This document shows, in pieces, positions 11,872-64,000 of a DNA stretch of 64,000 nucleotides. The notes beneath the pieces were generated by a model, which searched no databases, was not told the DNA's origin, and was given only the letters and a program-made list of their open reading frames with translations. Numbering within the stretch: the stretch's first letter is position 1; every line of letters begins with the position of its first letter. The DNA comes from Gadus chalcogrammus. Taxonomy: Eukaryota > Chordata > Actinopteri > Gadiformes > Gadidae. The DNA lies in contig NC_079412.1 in assembly GCF_026213295.1 (NCBI RefSeq), forward strand, positions 17,894,956-17,958,955. The letters are read 5' to 3'. A program made the translations under genes and the position numbers.

Positions 11872-12306
11872 GTGGCCCCTCTCCCAGCCGCATTTCAGCG
11901 ACAGGCAGTAACAATAAGGTGCTCTAAGGAATCGGAAATGATCAAGTTTAATGTTGCATACAACATTGCGAAAGAGGAGGTGCCATTCACCAAATTTAAA
12001 TCCGAAATTATTCTCATGAAGAAAAATGGATTAAACGTCAACCCGACGTATAGCAATGAGATGGCATGTGCACAATTCATTGCGGTAATAGGCGACACCT
12101 TAAAGCAAAAGACAGCTGCGAACGTCGGAAACACCACATACATGTCCTTCACGATTCACGGAGACAGACGTCTCGAACAAAGAGTGTGTGATCGTCTACA
12201 GCCGCATTTTTGCGCAAAGGGAGACGGTCAACATTTTAATTGTTTAATACTATTAAAATGTTCAATTGCACTCAAAATAACGGACGCCATTTTACTTAAT
12301 GGTTGA
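11872..12306 (+). pseudogene. Fragment of a hAT-type transposase (ZNF862-like)
   Basis: An open frame of about 144 codons contains KFNVAYNIAKEEVPFTKF, KKNGLNVNPTYSNEMACAQF and TTYMSFTIHGD. This pattern (VAY.IAKEE.PFTKF...NG....TY.....C..F) is typical of the region before the catalytic core of hAT transposases and of domesticated relatives such as ZNF862. The zinc finger and the catalytic and dimerisation parts are missing, and the last 35 codons look unrelated, so it is a relic rather than a gene. The family link is from recognised motifs only. Confidence 0.6.
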
Positions 12307-12357
12307 GTTCGAAATGTTCAATTTCAGCTCAAGCACTTTAAACACCTTATTTTTCTT

Positions 12358-12363
12358 TTTATT
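12358..12363 (-). terminator. dido1: Candidate polyadenylation signal for dido1
   Basis: TTTATT on the plus strand reads AATAAA on the minus strand, about 0.84 kb after the dido1 stop. It lies just past the transposase relic on the dido1 side. No other minus-strand AATAAA was noticed between it and the stop. Confidence 0.4.
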
Positions 12364-13202
12364 TATAATTGTGCTTCAAATAAAAACACGCATCTCTCTA
12401 CACCTTATTCTTGTTTAAAAATCATTCACATTATATGAAAGTTATGAACAGAGATATAAAGGTGACCTCATGGCGTCTGGCCCTGCTAAGTATTGATAAA
12501 TGTTAGCCCACCCACCCAAAAGCACCACCAGCCGTCACTGTATATATATATATACAGCAAATATATATATAAACAGTATATATAGCCTATATATTAAAAT
12601 ATAGACATATAGATATAGATAAAGAAAATAATTAAATATATAGATAGATCCTAACGACTCCCTGATCATCACGTAGAAAATTGAAAATCAAAAACTGTAA
12701 CAAGTATAAAAGAGTGGAAAATTTAAATAAATATAAATTTGTTCTCATAACACTTTAATGATTTCAATATCAAAGGACAAAACATGTCATTAAAACATCA
12801 TTGGTTGAGTTAAACATGTATACCAGATCTAGGCTACTGTCCTGAAACTATGGCGATGTTGAGCTAATATAAAATATATCTTTGCTTTACTTAATGAACA
12901 AATAAACTTGAAAAGCCATTTGCATTACTTTTAGGAAGCAATATATTTGAACATCAAATCTGAAACAAATATGAATTCAGAGAATGAAGAGCATATTAAC
13001 TTAAAAATAAACATAAAATACACTTGTGGCGATATCTACATCAAAAAAAGAGTTTGACCATTTACAGGGGTTTTTACAATATTACAATGACTTTTCAATG
13101 CAAGGACTACAACTATAGACAAATGTTTGCCCTTGCATTTCTATGCCTTAAACCTTGTGATGTCATCCAGCTCCCTTACTGTCCATGGGGATGGCATACA
13201 TG

Positions 13203-39702
<26,500 letters not shown>

Positions 39703-40811
39703 GGCAGCTGAGGTATTGTAAAAAGGCATGCTTGTCAACATATAGGTTCAATAAATGTAATGTACTTGTATGTTGTGCCCTATACGTTTTGTATGGTAGT
39801 GTACATAGTTGTGGCTCAGTTACTACACAATAAAACAATTGTTCTTTATATGACACAGGCCAAAAAGGTGGAGGCAAGTAACAACATAAAAAACAAATAC
39901 TAGATTGGGTATTTGTATTTGCCAATTTATAATTTATATCACAAGATCATTTAAAAATATTCAGCATGATTTTGTTCGATGTACATGTTGCTGAAAGGGA
40001 AATCCAGTCTTATGAGGGATATATTATATATAAATACACTATTTCTCTATTTTACGATTGGGTATTTGTTTTAAAGAGATGAGATGCATGAATTATTTGT
40101 AGGGCTTAATAATATATTTCCACCCTGGTGGTGTTCAACATCTAAGATGGTTATATAATATAAATGCTAGGCTAACAGTATGAAATTGAAAACCCTACAC
40201 TGCATGTGCACGTGATGTACCGTATATGATTCAGAAAGGGATATGTTATGATGTTATGAGGACTATATTAACAATTTCTGTGGTTCATGACATAAATTAT
40301 GTATTTGTTATAACAGATGATTCCGTATGAATAAATTCGTTATATAATCTGGATCGACTTTTGTGGTAGCCTTCAACATCTAAGCTAGTTAACGTTATAG
40401 GATATAAATGTTAGGCTAACTATTATGAAACTGAAACGAGACAATTGCTAACCATGTCTGCGTTTTGTTTTATATTTTCCTCTAACCAAGAAATGGACAA
40501 TATGCCATTTCAAATAAAAAGACGCGCAAACAGCCGTGGTCCATCATTTCGAAAAGATACATAAGATGTAAACTCCGAAGGGAGCGTCCGGGCTGCAATG
40601 TGGATTCATCCGACCTGCTCTCGTCCAGTCAGCTAAACATTAGCTAACAAGTCCCAGAATTCATCTAAACTTCGGACACAGACTTATTTGTATTTAAGGC
40701 AAGCTATCCAGGTGTTTAGCGATGCAATGTCAGCAAGGCCTTGTACTTTCCCAAACCAGGTTTGCGTGAAGCATTTTGGCAGCAAGACGCTATCGAGAGT
40801 GAATAATTTAC

Positions 40812-41060
40812 CTCAGTTGGCCAACGTCCTGCTGCACTAGTTTGAACCAACAGGCATGAATTGTTAGCAATGTTGTTTTATATCGTAACCACGCCACACC
40901 TAGTAAAATACGAAAGTCCTAGTACAGGGAGCTGCGTCCTCTGGCCGACTGTTCTTCGTAGGCAGTAGTACATTGTTCTCAGCAGCAAGGCTAACTGTTG
41001 GAGTTGCTCCCGTGATCCAATAATGCTCTGCAAACACGGGTTTTCAAAACATGTACCGGA
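40812..41060 (-). promoter_or_regulatory. dido1: Candidate noncoding first exon and promoter of dido1
   Basis: A minus-strand donor CTGAG/GTAAAT at 40812/40811 is the best splice site upstream of the first coding exon. The upper end is not determined. No TATA box or transcript evidence; this is inference. Confidence 0.3.
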
Positions 41061-41474
41061 CACTAGGCTGTGTTTCAGAAATATTCGCTTAAATTAAGCC
41101 CATACCTTAAGTACAAATGTTACATTTCCGAAACACACAAATGTCTTCTGCTAGCTCGCATCGCCTTCCATTTCCAATGCTTAGTGCGCTCAGTCTCGCG
41201 GTAAGATTATTGTTCACACGTGATTTGATCACAATCCCACGGTCAGTCTCGTTCACACGTGAACTGATCACATGTTGACGTGAGTGAAGACTAAAACATT
41301 ACTGACCGTTAAATAATTGTTCGTGAATATTTCATTCAAATATGTCTGTTGAACTTTTATTTTAAATCCCACCATACAAGTAATAAAAACAAATCGTACC
41401 TATTCGACCAGAATAACATTCTTTCACTAACTGTTACCTGACACACAAAGGTAGTCAGAGCCATTCTGCCCAGT

Positions 41475-41480
41475 TTTATT
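41475..41480 (-). terminator. zmynd8: Candidate polyadenylation signal for zmynd8
   Basis: Plus-strand TTTATT reads AATAAA on the minus strand, about 0.9 kb after the zmynd8 stop codon and about 0.4 kb upstream of the presumed dido1 promoter. Confidence 0.45.
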
Positions 41481-42212
41481 ATACTTCAACAATTCATTTA
41501 ATCTATGTACAATATGTAAACGAGAACATGACAAAATATAAAAAGACATGCTCACAAATACAGTATCCACTTACCCCATTATAAGACTGTTTAACACTTT
41601 TTTTTTTTACGTTGAATAGATTTTGCTCTTTGTGGTGACAATCATCTCAAGTAAACGTATATCCTAAACATTTTTTGCTTTTAGACACATAGAAATGTGA
41701 TTTGATTAAACATCCCATAACAATCATAACACTATAAATATTGTTCATGTTTCTTATTACAAAAAAGCTTTGTACAGTTAAAATGTTTTGATTATTTTTA
41801 TAATCACATAATTGTATGTGTACAGAGGCGAACAACATTGGAAAACATGAGTCAATGTAAATGCTATTAGACAATATTGGTAAATGAGAAAGTGGGTGAA
41901 CGTTACATTACTGAAAATATATATTGGCACCCCAGCAGTTGGGTTCACTTTTATTTTGGCTGCTTTGAAAACATTTGTTTTATAACCATTAAGTACACTG
42001 GTACTGCACTGATGACATGTAATGAATGTTCAATTGTTTGATACAATCTTCCTTCTTAGGTCAGAAATGAGCTGGTAACAAAGCCATTAAATCTCCCAAA
42101 AAATATCTTGTCCAAAAATATACAAGCATACATGTTTAAGAGAGTTACGAAGTGAGCCCCACTTTACAAACATTTGTGAAAATCCAAGTTATTGGATTAT
42201 TTGAAATATTCA

Positions 42213-55058
<12,846 letters not shown>

Positions 55059-55072
<14 letters not shown>

Positions 55073-55250
55073 GGCTGCCTGACACACTGTTATGTCAACA
55101 CTTATAAAACATGGAGGACACTCTCAGCCCTCAGCCGGGGAAGGCTCCGCTCTTCAGGCAAGGCGATCAGGCCTGAGTGATGTTAGCCAGATTCTGACTG
55201 GCTGCTTCCCTCACAGGCAGAATGCAAGGCGGCTCCCCATTGGCCGCTGT
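55059..55250 (-). promoter_or_regulatory. zmynd8: zmynd8 first exon (5' UTR and ATG) and promoter area
   Basis: The donor GTAAGC at 55058-55053 follows ATG CAT CCA CAG AG. Sequence above 55072 is 5' untranslated; its upper limit is not determined. No TATA box is obvious. Confidence 0.5.
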
Positions 55251-63083
<7,833 letters not shown>

Positions 63084-64000
63084 GGAGACAGAGGAGCGGT
63101 GGTTGTGTGTATGTATGGGTGTGTATGTGGCGGATGTGGTGGTGACACGCTATCGGGACCTATTATCGGTACACAGTTCAACGATCCACTATCAGGATGC
63201 ACTATAGAGATATTATAGCTTCTTACTGCTTCAGGGTCCATGTTGTGACTTCACAACAACAACCGTTTAATCACACTCAACTACCATCTCCCACCTACCT
63301 GATCCTTCTCAGTATCCATACATTTAGGTGCGTTAGATATGGTCCATATCATCATTTGAGGTCTCTGTTGATGTAGTCTTGCGGAGCCAGAGATGACTAT
63401 GCCACTTTGAATGGTGGGATTACAATACGTATGTAATCAATTATTTATCCTACATTTTTTTTGCAATCAATTGAAGGTATTTCTGACTCCCCAAGACTAG
63501 TAGAGGTGTGATGGGGGGGGGGGGGGGGGGGGGGGGGGGGGGCTACTGTCCAGTCTGGTTTCGATGCTCTAACATGGTGGGCGGGGCTCAGTAAGTAAGT
63601 GTCTGAACAATTGCTGTTGGGTAAAGACCCTTTCACACATGCATTGTTCCCCTGCAATGTTCCTGAACGTTTCCTGCATGGGTTCATGTGTGAATGGGAA
63701 CAGGGATCAATATTCCAGGATATCTGCCCTAGCCATTTGCCAGCCGGTACGGCTGTGTTGTGACTGAAGCAGTGACCTTGCCAGGAGAGGCACGTGAAGT
63801 TATGTCGGTGTGAGGTAGGACAAGTTTGAACCAAAGACTCCGCTGATGACGCATTTCGCGTACGTATCTATCTACTGTTATCTTAAACCGCCAATGCACC
63901 CAACGCTCTTTTGATATCCCTTTAATTGTATCCAACACGCGTTTCTGATTGAAATAATTGACAAAAACATTAATTGTCTCGCAAACAAGTTAATAGCAAC
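63084..64000 (+). other. tram1: tram1 3' UTR and beyond
   Basis: No coding frame is supported. No AATAAA is seen before the window ends, so the transcript end may lie to the right or use a variant signal. A 30-base G run lies at 63513-63542. Confidence 0.5.
63513..63542. repeat. 30-base poly-G tract
   Basis: Uninterrupted G on the tram1 sense strand, in the probable 3' UTR. Confidence 0.95.

Larger units (their letters stand above)
10561..13202. other. tcfl5-dido1 gap with repeats and dido1 3' UTR
   Basis: Contains a (TA)n array, a hairpin minisatellite, a hAT transposase relic, and, next to the dido1 stop, AT-rich sequence that is probably its 3' untranslated region. No intact host gene is seen. 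Confidence 0.6.

Overview
The window is animal nuclear DNA, almost certainly from a teleost fish. It holds intron-rich vertebrate genes with GT-AG splice sites, many long (TG)n, (TATG)n and poly-G/poly-C tracts, MITE-like inverted repeats and a decayed hAT-type transposase. There are no prokaryotic operons, CRISPR arrays or viral genes. The species cannot be fixed from the sequence. All gene models were built by hand from splice signals, reading-phase continuity and recognised protein families; every exon junction listed keeps the frame.

Layout, left to right. (1) 13-5969, plus strand: the 3' part of col9a3, collagen IX alpha-3, with 21 exons in the window and the 5' end outside it. (2) 7696-10098, minus: tcfl5, a bHLH transcription factor, convergent with col9a3. 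(3) 10449-13202: a repeat-bearing gap with a hairpin minisatellite and a hAT transposase relic. (4) 13203-39702, minus: dido1, a PHD / TFIIS-like / SPOC chromatin protein with 15 coding exons and a 7.85-kb last exon that carries a strongly expanded 45-bp coding minisatellite. Its 11.8-kb intron (25272-37060) is the main transposon and microsatellite reservoir. (5) 42380-55072, minus: zmynd8, a PHD-bromodomain-PWWP-MYND chromatin reader with 20 coding exons. (6) 55968-56040, minus: an isolated tRNA-Lys(CTT). (7) 58182-63083, plus: tram1, an ER translocon-associated membrane protein with 11 exons.

From memory, col9a3-tcfl5-dido1 matches the order at the end of human chromosome 20q (20q13.33). 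In human, ZMYND8 lies elsewhere on 20q and TRAM1 on chromosome 8, so the right half looks like a different, fish-type arrangement. The genes do not form a pathway: one is cartilage matrix, three are nuclear regulators and one is a secretory-pathway membrane protein.

No wholly new multi-gene system is evident. The items most worth a second look are the dido1 repeat expansion, a GC-AG intron inside the SPOC domain of dido1, a TG-repeat that replaces the polypyrimidine tract of a tram1 intron, alternative tcfl5 C-termini, and two families of long inverted-repeat elements, one of them flanked by TTAA.
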